From NCBI GenBank assembly GCA_022822495.1, contig JAJEBQ010000055.1:1-60413 (forward strand): a DNA stretch of 60,413 nucleotides, read 5' to 3'. The notes under the pieces are model-generated. The model was given only the letters and a program-made list of their open reading frames with translations. It did no database searches and was not told the origin of the DNA. This DNA comes from Paracoccaceae bacterium. Its GTDB lineage: Bacteria; Pseudomonadota; Alphaproteobacteria; Rhodobacterales; Rhodobacteraceae. The translations under genes were made by a program, and so were the position numbers. Positions 8,751 to 17,646 of the stretch are shown here, one piece after another (positions within the stretch are counted from its first letter, which is position 1; every line of letters begins with the position of its first letter).

Positions 8751-10181
8751 TTAATTAAACCTGTTTTGTAACTTACCGATTTCAGCTGCTACCAGCTGTG
8801 GAAAAAGCGGATATTTTTGTGGTAAATCGCACCAGATTTCTGAAATTTTTGCAAATTCGTGTTCATTTCCTTTGTTTAGGTAAGTTTTAAGAGTTGAAAA
8901 ATAAGGATCTTGATATTCGAATTTTGATTTTCCTTCCACGATCTTTTGCATCAAAACATACCAACTAGCTACCGAAATGATAGTATATTTGGGAACAAGC
9001 CCCATTTCAAAGCATGCTTCAATGGTAGGAAGCAGAAAAAGTCTGAATTTATTATAACCATCCATTGCAATCCGAGGTAAACCGTCTGCAATCTGCCAAT
9101 TTTGAAATCGATTCTTAATGGTACGAGTATAACTCAGCAAATTCACGGGGCCGTGTTGATCTAGGGAAGGAAGAATTTCTGTTTCTTCAAGTTTATCAAA
9201 AAAGGTGCTTAATTCTGGATCCATAATGGTTTTATCAAAGGTATCAAATCCTTTTAGAGCACCTAAATAGGCCAAACCCAAATGGGACCCATTCAGAATT
9301 CTAATCTTGGCGTCCTCATAGGGTGAAACATCTTTGACCAGGGACACGTCAACCATCTCCAAATCCGGTCTTTCACCTCTGAAATCATCTGTAATCACCC
9401 ACTGGGTAAAATCTTCGGAATGAATGGTAAAATCGTCTCTTACACCAAATCTTTTCTCTACCTCAAGCGAATGACAGTGTCTGGGTCTTGGAGTTATCCT
9501 ATCAACCATTGTACACGGAAATGAAACCTGGTCATTGATCCAGGAGATTAGGTCATGGTCCTCCTGAGCTTCGAGATAAAGGGTCAAGTTTTTACTAAGA
9601 AGGTTACCATTATCTCTTAAATTATCACAGCAAAGGATTGTTATAGGGTAGTTACCCTGATCTTTTCGTTTCCGTAAGGAATTCCTCAGGTAGCCATAAA
9701 CAGTACTCACATTCCCACCCTGAATTTCGTTTCTAATGACAATATTTTTTAAATCCAAAATACTGTCTAACCCGAGGTAGTAGCCACTCTCAGTTATTGT
9801 TATGGTCATTAACTTGACAGAAGGCTGTGCTACTAATTCCTCAGCTTGCTGAGAGTCTTCGGCCCAATCATAAAAAAACTTATGTGACCGTACCAATTGA
9901 TACTGTGAATCTGCTTGGGACGTCAATGTCTTGAGAAAATACTCACCATTGCGCTTTCTAAGTTTCCTTAAATCAGAAGATGTTTCCTTTCGTAAATTTA
10001 CTCCAGCAATGGCCCAGTTCAGTTGCCCGCTTTTTTCCATGAAGTTATCCAAGTAAACAGCTTGGTGCGCACGATGAAACGAACCTACCCCCAAATGTAC
10101 AACACCCACGGAAGTATTTTTCCGGTCATAACCGGTTTGATGAAATCCTGTTATTTCAGTTCGAATTTTATGATCAGACAT
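8751..10181 (-). CDS. Mannitol dehydrogenase family protein (polyol 2-dehydrogenase or fructuronate reductase)
   Basis: A 476-residue long-chain mannitol dehydrogenase. The N-terminal Rossmann region reads VVHLGVGSFHRAHQAVY, CCDNLRDNG is present, and the catalytic Lys/Asn/His set falls at K292, N297 and H300 in KIRILNGSH. The family includes mannitol 2-dehydrogenase, arabinitol dehydrogenase and the uronate reductases UxuB/UxaB. The neighbouring polyol-type ABC genes, SDR and AraC regulator favour a polyol such as mannitol, sorbitol or arabinitol, oxidised to a ketose with NAD. It is the last gene of the 14.9-8.7 kb minus-strand cluster, 18 bp after the regulator. Confidence 0.88.
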   Translation of the reverse strand: MSDHKIRTEITGFHQTGYDRKNTSVGVVHLGVGSFHRAHQAVYLDNFMEKSGQLNWAIAGVNLRKETSSDLRKLRKRNGEYFLKTLTSQADSQYQLVRSHKFFYDWAEDSQQAEELVAQPSVKLMTITITESGYYLGLDSILDLKNIVIRNEIQGGNVSTVYGYLRNSLRKRKDQGNYPITILCCDNLRDNGNLLSKNLTLYLEAQEDHDLISWINDQVSFPCTMVDRITPRPRHCHSLEVEKRFGVRDDFTIHSEDFTQWVITDDFRGERPDLEMVDVSLVKDVSPYEDAKIRILNGSHLGLAYLGALKGFDTFDKTIMDPELSTFFDKLEETEILPSLDQHGPVNLLSYTRTIKNRFQNWQIADGLPRIAMDGYNKFRLFLLPTIEACFEMGLVPKYTIISVASWYVLMQKIVEGKSKFEYQDPYFSTLKTYLNKGNEHEFAKISEIWCDLPQKYPLFPQLVAAEIGKLQNRFN

Positions 10182-10199
10182 GAGTTTATCTTATCTGAA

Positions 10200-11075
10200 T
10201 TACTTGGCTAGTTCTTGTCTGGCTTCATTACGAAAAACTCTTGGTGATACTCCTTTTATCCTTAAAAACTGGCGATTGAAATTGGCCAAATTCCGGAAAC
10301 CGACATCATAGCAGATCTTTGAAATATTTTCGTTGGTTTGATAAAGTTTGGCGCAGGCTTGACCAACTCGTATACGGTTCAAAAATTCACAATAATGATT
10401 ACCGGTTGTATTGTAAAAATGCCGAGAAAAAACACTTTGGCTCATACAAGCCATTTCAGCCAACTTTGACGACCTCAAGTCTTCATTATAATTGGCAACA
10501 ATATATTCGATCACATTGGTCATATTGTTGTAATTTTTTGACCAACTGTCGTTGGTGAGGTGGGAAGCGGAAAGAATTTTGATGGCACTCCAATCACTTA
10601 GACGAAGTAAAAAGTCCAAACAGAGTAATATTCTTTTCAAACCTCTGGCTTTGTGGATTTTCTCAAACCTTTCAAGAGATTCTTTCTGGTCAAAACCGAT
10701 AAATTCAATACCACTCTCAGCTTGTGACAGTAAAACTTCTAATTCCCTAAACTCAGGGTAGGCTGATTGAGATACTTCAATGCTTTTTGGATTGAATTGG
10801 ATCAAAACATCTCTCACTTCAACAGGGTCATAAAGGTTATCATCAGTAACCCAGTTATGTGGAAGTAAAGGCCCCGTGAGAAAGAGCGAGCCAGGTTCAA
10901 AAGTACCAATATGATCACCAACAAATGCCTTACCTCTGGTTTTGACGATGAGATGAAGTTCATACTCTTCGTGAGAATGCCAGCGGCACAGATTGGTTGG
11001 CCAACCGTGTTCCAGATACCTGATACTATTCGTTGACCTATCAACAATTTCAATTTCCGGATTGATAATTGACAT
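10200..11075 (-). CDS. AraC-family transcriptional regulator
   Basis: A 291-residue regulator. The N-terminal half is a cupin-type sensor domain with the metal/ligand-like motif WHSHEEYELHLI. The C-terminal about 100 residues hold the two helix-turn-helix units of AraC proteins (SSKLAEMACMSQSVFSRHF and ISKICYDVGFRNLANFNRQF, ending in GVSPRVFR). It is encoded inside the polyol uptake cluster, 6 bp after the SDR gene, and most likely activates that cluster in response to the polyol. Its binding site was not identified. Confidence 0.9.
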   Translation of the reverse strand: MSIINPEIEIVDRSTNSIRYLEHGWPTNLCRWHSHEEYELHLIVKTRGKAFVGDHIGTFEPGSLFLTGPLLPHNWVTDDNLYDPVEVRDVLIQFNPKSIEVSQSAYPEFRELEVLLSQAESGIEFIGFDQKESLERFEKIHKARGLKRILLCLDFLLRLSDWSAIKILSASHLTNDSWSKNYNNMTNVIEYIVANYNEDLRSSKLAEMACMSQSVFSRHFYNTTGNHYCEFLNRIRVGQACAKLYQTNENISKICYDVGFRNLANFNRQFLRIKGVSPRVFRNEARQELAK

Positions 11076-11081
11076 AATTAA

Positions 11082-11873
11082 TTAACTCATAACGGTTCCG
11101 CTATCAACATTGATAGTCTGACAAGTAATATAATTTGAAAGTTCTGACGCCAGAAACAAGGCAACTTTGGCAACACCAGTGGGTTTCTCCATCCTACACA
11201 TTGGTACTTGCTCAGCGACCAAACGCTTTTTTTCTCCGATTTCCCTATTTTCAAATTGGGCAAAGAATGCATCAACCTTTTCCCACATCGGAATATCAAC
11301 AACCCCTAGGGAAATTGCATTAACCCGAACACCTTTGTCTGCCAACTCCAGGCCAGCTGATTGGGTATAACTGATGACAGCTGCTTTGGATGCGCAATAA
11401 TGAGTAACTAAGGCCTCACCTCGGTGTCCCACTTGGCTCGCAAGGTTAATTATGCTACCTGAAATTCCCTTTGAAATCAGAGATTGAGCTGTTTCCTGCA
11501 TTATCTTGTACATTGCCCTGACGGTGACTACAAAAATTCTGTTATACTGGTTTAAGTTAGTTTCCAATATTGACCCCATATCGAAAATGGCGGCATTATT
11601 GAATAGAATTTCCGGTGCAAAATTTTTTATCTCTTCAGAACATTGTCCCGAACCTGAATCTGATGTCAGGTCAGTGGGTTTGAATTTTATTTGATCGGGG
11701 TAGTTATCAAGAAGAGTTTGAAGGGAAGGGCTTACCTCTAGGTCCGGTGCTACCAAAGTGGCACCAGATCGGATATAACCTTCACAAACGCTTGAATCTA
11801 TACCTCCTGAAGCGTCAGTAACAAATGCTCTTTTGTTTGCCAATGAAAAGTTGCCCAAATTAGCTGAAATCAT
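11082..11873 (-). CDS. Short-chain dehydrogenase/reductase with an altered cofactor motif
   Basis: A 263-residue classical SDR. The NNAA segment, the catalytic Ser (NLASQVG), the YCASK active site and C-terminal conserved blocks (VRVNAISLG) are all present. The N-terminal cofactor loop is unusual: the expected T-G-x-x-x-G-I-G reads TDASGGID, replacing two of the three glycines with Asp. Start ATG at 11873 overlaps the permease stop by 4 nt (ATGA), so a longer frame beginning upstream is rejected. In similar polyol operons an SDR oxidises sorbitol or another hexitol. The motif change casts doubt on normal NAD(P) binding. Confidence 0.82.
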   Translation of the reverse strand: MISANLGNFSLANKRAFVTDASGGIDSSVCEGYIRSGATLVAPDLEVSPSLQTLLDNYPDQIKFKPTDLTSDSGSGQCSEEIKNFAPEILFNNAAIFDMGSILETNLNQYNRIFVVTVRAMYKIMQETAQSLISKGISGSIINLASQVGHRGEALVTHYCASKAAVISYTQSAGLELADKGVRVNAISLGVVDIPMWEKVDAFFAQFENREIGEKKRLVAEQVPMCRMEKPTGVAKVALFLASELSNYITCQTINVDSGTVMS

Positions 11874-12694
11874 TTTACAGCACCAAAAGTCAATCCTTGG
11901 ACCAACTGCTTTTGGCAGAACCATCCGAAAACAACGATAGGTGCACAGGCCAAAGTTGATACAGCTGAAAGTTTGGCCCAAAACAAACCCTCGGGGCTGG
12001 AGTAGGATGCAACCAGAGCTGTAAGAGTTCCGGCATCTGAAGCAGTCAGATTAATTGACCAAAAGGCTTCATTCCAGCAAAGGACAATACTTAAAAGAGC
12101 TGTTGACAAGATGCCTCCTTTGGTTAGGGGTAGTAAAACCCGAGTAATTTCTTCGATTGTTGTAGCGCCATCCATCCGGGCAGATTCCAATATTTCCCTA
12201 GGAACTTCTTTGAAATAACTAAACAACATCCAAACGATTATCGGAAGATTGATCATGGCAAATATGATCACCAGGGCAGTTCTGGTATCAAGGAGACCAG
12301 CTTTTTGAACGAGGAGATAAATTGGCATAAGAACACCTACCGCAGGGAGCATTTTTGTCGATAGCATCCATAAAAGAATATCCTTGGTAAATCGTGAAGG
12401 CCAAAAGGCCATTGCATAGGCACCTGGAACGGCTATCAACAAAGCTAACAAAGTTGCCCCGAAGGAAGTGATCACCGAATTAATGGCATAAGTAAAATAG
12501 TCACTTCTTTCCTGAACCAGAATAAAGTTCTCCAGTGTGGGCTCAAAAAAGAGCAGTGGGGGAACAGAAATGGCCTGTAGTTCAGTTTTAAAGCTGGTTA
12601 ATACAACCCAAAATATCGGGAAAAACATAATTATTCCAGCGAACCAGGACAGAATGACACGGAGTAGATGTTTTTGTTTTACAGACAGCCCCAT
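11870..12694 (-). CDS. Polyol/sugar ABC transporter permease (SmoG/MalG type)
   Basis: A 274-residue inner-membrane permease with about six hydrophobic segments and the EAA loop ESARMDGATTIEEITRVLLP. It lies 4 bp after the companion permease and overlaps the following SDR gene by 4 nt. Sequence style and the neighbouring mannitol-type dehydrogenase match the sorbitol/mannitol SmoEFGK and MtlEFGK systems. Unlike those, no ATPase gene follows. Confidence 0.9.
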   Translation of the reverse strand: MGLSVKQKHLLRVILSWFAGIIMFFPIFWVVLTSFKTELQAISVPPLLFFEPTLENFILVQERSDYFTYAINSVITSFGATLLALLIAVPGAYAMAFWPSRFTKDILLWMLSTKMLPAVGVLMPIYLLVQKAGLLDTRTALVIIFAMINLPIIVWMLFSYFKEVPREILESARMDGATTIEEITRVLLPLTKGGILSTALLSIVLCWNEAFWSINLTASDAGTLTALVASYSSPEGLFWAKLSAVSTLACAPIVVFGWFCQKQLVQGLTFGAVK

Positions 12695-12698
12695 TAAT

Positions 12699-13559
12699 CT
12701 ATACCACTAAGGTCTTGCCTACCAACCGAATGAGAAAGATTGCAACGATATTTGCAAGGATGATAGCAAACACCCCGCCTGCAGAGGCAACACCAGCATC
12801 AAATTGTAACAGAGCTTGAGAAAAGATCAAAAATGCCATGTTGGTACTGCTGAAGCCCGGACCTCCGCCGGTTGTTACAAAAATTTCGGCAAAAATTGAA
12901 AGATGAAAGATCGTTTGGATCATGATTACAACGGCAATGGATCTATTAAGATGGGGTACGGTCATATGCCTGAATTTTTGCCATGCATTGGCTCCATCCA
13001 ATTCAGCGGCCTCTAAATGTTCAGGATTTTGTGACTGCAAGGATGTCATGAAAATCAGAAAGGCAAAGGGTGTCCATTGCCAACTAAGCATGATTACGAT
13101 GGATCCCAATGGGAAATTTGCAAGCCAATCAAGCGGTTCAAGACCGAAAAAAGAAAATATCACGGAAAAGAGCCCATAAACCGGGTTCATGAACATGTTT
13201 TTCCAAAGTAGGGCGTTCACCGTCGGCATGATAAAGAAAGGTGAGATAAGCAATACCCTAACGATACCTCGGCCCCGAAAGGAAAAGTTGACAAGAACAG
13301 CCAGTGCCAGCCCCAGAACCACTGTTACGACTAGAACGGAAAGGACCAAAACCAGGGTATTGATTACAGCTGATACAAAACCTGGATCAGTTATGAAAAA
13401 TTCGTAATTCGATAGACCGATAAACCCTGTACGTTCGGGGTATAACAGGTTAAACCGGATTGTCGAAAAGTAAATGGTCATACTCAGAGGTATGACCATC
13501 CAAAGAAACAGCAGAACTATACTTGGCGCCTGTAAGAGACTGATAGTCCTGCTATTCAT
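12699..13559 (-). CDS. Polyol/sugar ABC transporter permease (SmoF/MalF type)
   Basis: A 286-residue inner-membrane permease with an N-terminal helix (PSIVLLFLWMVIPLSMTIYF) and the EAA loop AAELDGANAWQKFRHMTVP. It heads the permease pair, 45 bp after the solute-binding protein gene. The ATG start at 13559 is well placed. Its substrate is inferred to be a hexitol or related polyol from the dehydrogenases in the same cluster. Confidence 0.91.
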   Translation of the reverse strand: MNSRTISLLQAPSIVLLFLWMVIPLSMTIYFSTIRFNLLYPERTGFIGLSNYEFFITDPGFVSAVINTLVLVLSVLVVTVVLGLALAVLVNFSFRGRGIVRVLLISPFFIMPTVNALLWKNMFMNPVYGLFSVIFSFFGLEPLDWLANFPLGSIVIMLSWQWTPFAFLIFMTSLQSQNPEHLEAAELDGANAWQKFRHMTVPHLNRSIAVVIMIQTIFHLSIFAEIFVTTGGGPGFSSTNMAFLIFSQALLQFDAGVASAGGVFAIILANIVAIFLIRLVGKTLVV

Positions 13560-13604
13560 CGTTTTGTTTTGCTTCGCTACATATTGTTGTAGTGAGTGGT
13601 TGCC

Positions 13605-14906
13605 TTAATAGTAACCAGCCTTGGACATTTCTCTGTCAGCGGCTTCCTGCGCATTGGCCAGAGCCTCCTGAACAGAAATATCACCTGCAAGCGCAGCACT
13701 CATTTGCTGGCCAACGGCAATACCAATTGCTTGGAATTCAGGAATTGCGGCAAACTGGACACCGGTGTAAGGTGTTGGATCCTGTGTGCTGTTGGAAGGG
13801 TTGGCTGAAAGAATGGCTTTCAATTCGGCATCAGCAAAAACGGCAGCATTCTGGAAATTTGCATTGTCATAGGTGCTTTGGCGTGTGCCTGTTGGGACTG
13901 AGCCCCAGCCATTTGTTGCTGCAACCAATTCTATATATTCCTTGGATGTTGCCCACTCAATGAACTTCTTGGCATCGTCAGCCTGTTTGGTTCCAGCAGG
14001 AACTGCGAGGGCCCAAGCCCAAAGCCAGTTGGCACCACGATTGGTGACTGCAACAGGTGACTGCGCAAAAGCAACTTGATCAGCAACCTTAGATTGCCCA
14101 GGGTCAGAAATAAAGGACGCAGCAATTGTTGCATCTATCCACATACCGCATTTACCTTCATTGAACAAAGCCAGAATCTCGTTGAAACTGTTACCACTAG
14201 AACCCGGAGGACCATAGTTGTTCAACAGGTTGATGTAGAAGTCAATTGTGTGATGCCATGCGGCACTATCCAATTGCGGCATCCAGTTTTCGTCAAACCA
14301 GCGAGCACCAAAGGAATTGGCCATTGTTGTAATAAAAGCCATGTTATCACCCCAACCAGGTTTCCCTCTGAGGCAAACACCATAGACACCTTCATCCTTA
14401 TTGGTAATTGCTGCAGCCACATCTTGGATATGACCCCAAGTGGGGTTGTCAGGCATAGACATTCCGGCTGCTTCCACCAAGTCCTTACGATACATGATCA
14501 TGGAACTTTCACCATAGAATGGCGCGGCATACAATTTGCCATCGGAAGATAAACCGCCTCGCATGGCAGGAAGAATATCATCAACGTCATAAGAAGCGTC
14601 AAAGGTCAACTCTTCAAGCCAACCTCTGCTACCCCAAATGGGTGCTTCGTACATGCCAATGGTCATAACATCAAATTGTCCCCCCTTGGTTGTAATGTCG
14701 GTTGTAACTCTTTGTCGCAAAACCCCTTCTTCAAGCGTTACCCAGTTGACAGTGATACCAGGATTGGCTTCTTCAAAATTCCCTGTCAACTTTTGCATTT
14801 CAATCATATGGCCATTGTTGACCGTAGCGATTGTCAATTCGCCAGCTGATAATGACCCAGCGGCCATAGCAAACATTGTCAGAGGTAATATTCTAAAAAA
14901 TTTCAT
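13605..14906 (-). CDS. Polyol/sugar ABC transporter solute-binding protein (SmoE/MtlE-like)
   Basis: A 433-residue periplasmic family 1 binding protein. It has a short Sec signal (MKFFRILPLTMFAMAAGSLS, cleavage near SAG-E) and a mature start typical of polyol-binding proteins (ELTIATVNNGHMIEMQKL). Tryptophan-rich segments such as RGANWLWAWALAVPAG resemble ligand-pocket regions of mannitol/sorbitol binding proteins. First gene of the minus-strand polyol cluster; its promoter should lie in the AT-rich region upstream of 14906. Confidence 0.92.
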   Translation of the reverse strand: MKFFRILPLTMFAMAAGSLSAGELTIATVNNGHMIEMQKLTGNFEEANPGITVNWVTLEEGVLRQRVTTDITTKGGQFDVMTIGMYEAPIWGSRGWLEELTFDASYDVDDILPAMRGGLSSDGKLYAAPFYGESSMIMYRKDLVEAAGMSMPDNPTWGHIQDVAAAITNKDEGVYGVCLRGKPGWGDNMAFITTMANSFGARWFDENWMPQLDSAAWHHTIDFYINLLNNYGPPGSSGNSFNEILALFNEGKCGMWIDATIAASFISDPGQSKVADQVAFAQSPVAVTNRGANWLWAWALAVPAGTKQADDAKKFIEWATSKEYIELVAATNGWGSVPTGTRQSTYDNANFQNAAVFADAELKAILSANPSNSTQDPTPYTGVQFAAIPEFQAIGIAVGQQMSAALAGDISVQEALANAQEAADREMSKAGYY

Positions 14907-15224
14907 AATGAACTCCCTTATAAATTTTATGTTGATATCAGATTAGGAATAAATTATGTTCATTTCCAATAGGTTTTCATTTTATATCAATACTTTAATT
15001 CACAATATACAACAAAAATACAAAAATTATATCAAAAAATGTTATAAAATTAAATATTCCAATATTATTTTGTAGTGAACCTCTTTGGCTGAAAGTGTAT
15101 TTGTGAAGGCAAGAAATTACAGGTGGAGTTTCAATATTTTTGAACCTTAACATGGCTAGAGGTTTAACATTGGAGCCGCAATTACTCAGTGGTTCCAGCG
15201 AAAGAAGAAAAATCCGGTGAAAAT
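14907..15224. promoter_or_regulatory. Divergent, very AT-rich intergenic region
   Basis: No gene seen. It must carry the promoter of the minus-strand polyol operon and that of the plus-strand SRPBCC gene. The part from about 14985 to 15075 is extremely AT-rich, with A- and T-tracts that could be an AraC-type activation region. No confident operator was found. Confidence 0.35.
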
Positions 15225-15680
15225 ATGACTGCAAACGAAATGACTGCCAAAGCACAAATATTGATACACAAACCATGCTTGGAGGTTTTCAATGCCATCA
15301 TAGACCCCAAAATCATGAGCAAATATTGGTTTGCAAGGAATGATAAGGGTTTAGGTGCAGGTAAAAGGGTCATATGGTACGTAGGCACCGGTAAAAATGC
15401 TTTTGAAATCGAGGTTCATGTAAAATCAATCAAGGCCCCTTCGCTTCTCCTTTTTGAGTGGGGTTGTGGTGTTAGTTTCACTGAGGTATCCTGTGTTTGC
15501 GAACAACAAACTTCAGAGCAAACAAAGTTGGTGATTGAAGAACGAGGTTTCAAAGGTTCCCATGACGAAATTGTATCGCAGGCTCTGGATTCAACCTGTG
15601 GATTTAATCAGGCCATTGTGGCGTTGAAAGCCCTTTTAGAGCATAACGTCACAATAAATGTTGTTGAAGACCATGTTTAG
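15225..15680 (+). CDS. SRPBCC/AHSA1-like domain protein
   Basis: About 151 residues with the layout of START-like SRPBCC proteins of the AHA1 type. It opens with AQILIHKPCLEVFNAIIDPKIMSKYWF, where a conserved Trp follows the domain entry, continues with beta strands (EVHVKSIKAPSLLLFEWG) and ends in a long C-terminal helix (FNQAIVALKALLEH). Such proteins bind hydrophobic ligands or act in stress responses and detoxification. ATG at 15225 is preferred over an upstream in-frame GTG because the domain begins right after it. It stands alone, so no pathway can be assigned. Confidence 0.75.
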   Translation: MTANEMTAKAQILIHKPCLEVFNAIIDPKIMSKYWFARNDKGLGAGKRVIWYVGTGKNAFEIEVHVKSIKAPSLLLFEWGCGVSFTEVSCVCEQQTSEQTKLVIEERGFKGSHDEIVSQALDSTCGFNQAIVALKALLEHNVTINVVEDHV

Positions 15681-15831
15681 GTGGTGCACCAAGAGTTGCT
15701 CAAAATAGTACCACTACCAGATTGGAGATAAAATTCCTTGCTTATAGATCAAGATCATCAAGTATGATTTGATGCTACTGCAATCATACAAATCGAAATG
15801 TACCGGATTTGGTTAGAAACTCTCCGGCAAG

Positions 15832-16622
15832 TCAATTTTTAGTTCCCTTTGCGGTCCATTGTAGGAAGGTTGATTTCTTCGGGTACCTGAAGACGGACGA
15901 GGCGGTCCAACCTGATCCTTTTTTGGTACATTTTTTGTGATCAGATTCCCTATCACCTGCAGCATTTTTTTGATCCAGAGAAAATCCCGTATTGTGGCGT
16001 CGGCGAGAGGTGTAATCCCGTGTATTCATTGCTGCAGCCCTGAAGGCAGAATGGGGTTCATCTCTCCCCTTCTTATAGGCTAATATTTGTTCTTTTTTGA
16101 ACCTCATATCTGCGCCATGGCCATAGGTATCCATTTCGTATCTCATAAAGAGAAATTCCCATTCCTTGGCTTCTTTTTCAGCAATCAGATTTCTAACATC
16201 TTCCAATTTTGTATGGCGAGATGTGTTTTCATAACCATCAGTCTGAATGGCTACAACAACGCTAATATCCTCTTTTCCCTCGACCGAGCTTTCAACTGCT
16301 TTGACAGTCAATGCTATGGCATTATAAAGAGGTGTCATGCCATGGACAAAAATCATCATATTGCATGCCGGGATATTTAAAGGTTCAGCCATATATGTTA
16401 TATTGAGATTGATCTCTGACCCGCTTGAAAAGGTAATTAGGAAAAACGAATACTATTGGTTTCATTAACCTCCTCACGTAAAGTCCCGACATATTCGTTA
16501 TAAGAGTCAATGGTGGCCTCTTTATGCCTATGCATAGATCCTGATTAATCAAGCAAAAAGGTAACGAGGGACTTGTTCATTTCCGTTTCTTCTAATTTTA
16601 CTAATTGTTCTGAAGTGCTCAT
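15832..16622 (-). pseudogene. Broken von Willebrand factor A (VWA) domain gene
   Basis: Reading the minus strand from ATG 16622, which has a good ribosome binding site (AAGGAAATTAC), gives MSTSEQLVKLEETEMNKS then VTFLLD, a TAA stop (complement 16545-16547), and SGSMHRHKEATIDSYNEY. This is the metal-binding DxSxS motif of a VWA domain with one residue turned into a stop. About 100 bases on, a frameshift falls at an A5 run (16442-16446). After it the frame recovers as FSSGSEINLNITYMAEPLN and continues through TPLYNAIALTVKAVE and VVVAIQTDGYENTS to 15832. Two independent lesions make this a pseudogene unless the sequence is wrong. Confidence 0.75.
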
Positions 16623-17174
16623 GTAATTTCCTTTCTTGATGGGCATTGATTTAATGGTTGGGATATTTTGAATTTACATATGTCACCTCCATTACATTGG
16701 TCCAACTTGGCAAATGGCTCCTTCAAGGGAAAACTGTTCGGTTGGGGTTAACCTTCGGAAAAATCTTGTAACAGTTATCGGAAGATGTTGCAGTTGTTTG
16801 AGCTAAAACTTGAACCTGACCACCTTAAATCACCCTGATCAGGCGTGGCAAAAAAATGGATTTATAATTTGGCGGATATAAAACCGCCTCTCATTAACAG
16901 CCGAGAAAACAAAATCCGTAAAATCAGAGTTTCATGAATGTCTTATATTTGGATAACCAATATATGGGATTTAATTGGACTTGTTTCTAAAGAGGTGATA
17001 CAACAAACAGCTAAGTTTAGATGGTTCAACAGCCTTTAAAAATGGTATGAAGGAAAGATCGTATATTCCCATTTTTTCTGATTGGTTTAACCCAACTTGC
17101 AAAATAACTCACCCAAATATTTTTCAATTTCTGTATTGTTCGACTGTGTTTATTTATTTTTTTTGGAGCAATGA
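16623..17174. other. Gene-free stretch with one small hairpin
   Basis: No gene recognised on either strand. GGCGG and CCGCC at 16871-16888 form a 5-bp GC stem around an AT-rich 8-base loop, but no U-run follows, so a terminator role is uncertain. The last part is AT-rich and should include the promoter of the CoxG-like gene, whose ribosome binding site (TTGGAG) ends just before 17175. Confidence 0.4.
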
Positions 17175-17627
17175 ATGGAATTGAAGGGTGATAGAGAAAT
17201 TGCCGTTCCCAGGTCACAAGTTTGGGAGGGTTTGAATGATCCAGAGGTCCTATTAAAAAGTATTCCTGGTTGTCAGGAATTTACAGGCAGCATGGAAGAG
17301 GGTTATACGGTCAAGGTAACCCAGAAAATTGGCCCCGTAAAGGCAACCTTCAAGGGACGTGTCGAAATGGAAGATATTAACCCTGAAAACAGCTATACTC
17401 TCAAAGGGGAAGCCAAGGCTGGCGCAGCAGGTATGGGGAGTGGAAAAGCCCGAGTTAAACTTACTGATACGGATTCGGGGACTTTCCTGGAATATGATGT
17501 GGACGCCAAGGTTGGAGGAAAAATTGCTCAACTTGGTTCCAGATTGATTGGTGGTGTTGCTAAAAAATTGGCTGATAAGTTTTTTACCGAATTCCAAAAA
17601 GTCGTTGAAGAGAAAAATCCGCAGTAG
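17175..17627 (+). CDS. CoxG-family SRPBCC protein
   Basis: A 150-residue protein matching the CoxG family almost end to end: the domain entry AVPRSQVWEGLNDPEVLLKSIPGCQEF, KVTQKIGPVKATFKGRVEM, and the C-terminal helix LIGGVAKKLADKFFTEF. CoxG is encoded with aerobic carbon monoxide dehydrogenase and helps anchor the enzyme at the membrane. Here there are no coxL, coxM or coxS genes nearby, so a CO-oxidising role cannot be assumed. Stand-alone CoxG homologues are common in alphaproteobacteria and their role is not established. Confidence 0.85.
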   Translation: MELKGDREIAVPRSQVWEGLNDPEVLLKSIPGCQEFTGSMEEGYTVKVTQKIGPVKATFKGRVEMEDINPENSYTLKGEAKAGAAGMGSGKARVKLTDTDSGTFLEYDVDAKVGGKIAQLGSRLIGGVAKKLADKFFTEFQKVVEEKNPQ

Positions 17628-17646
17628 CCAGAAGAGGCGTCAGAAT

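Noticed and set aside
17026..17217. 63-codon minus-strand frame upstream of the CoxG-like gene
   Set aside because: Overlaps the CoxG start region, with no ribosome binding site or recognisable domain.
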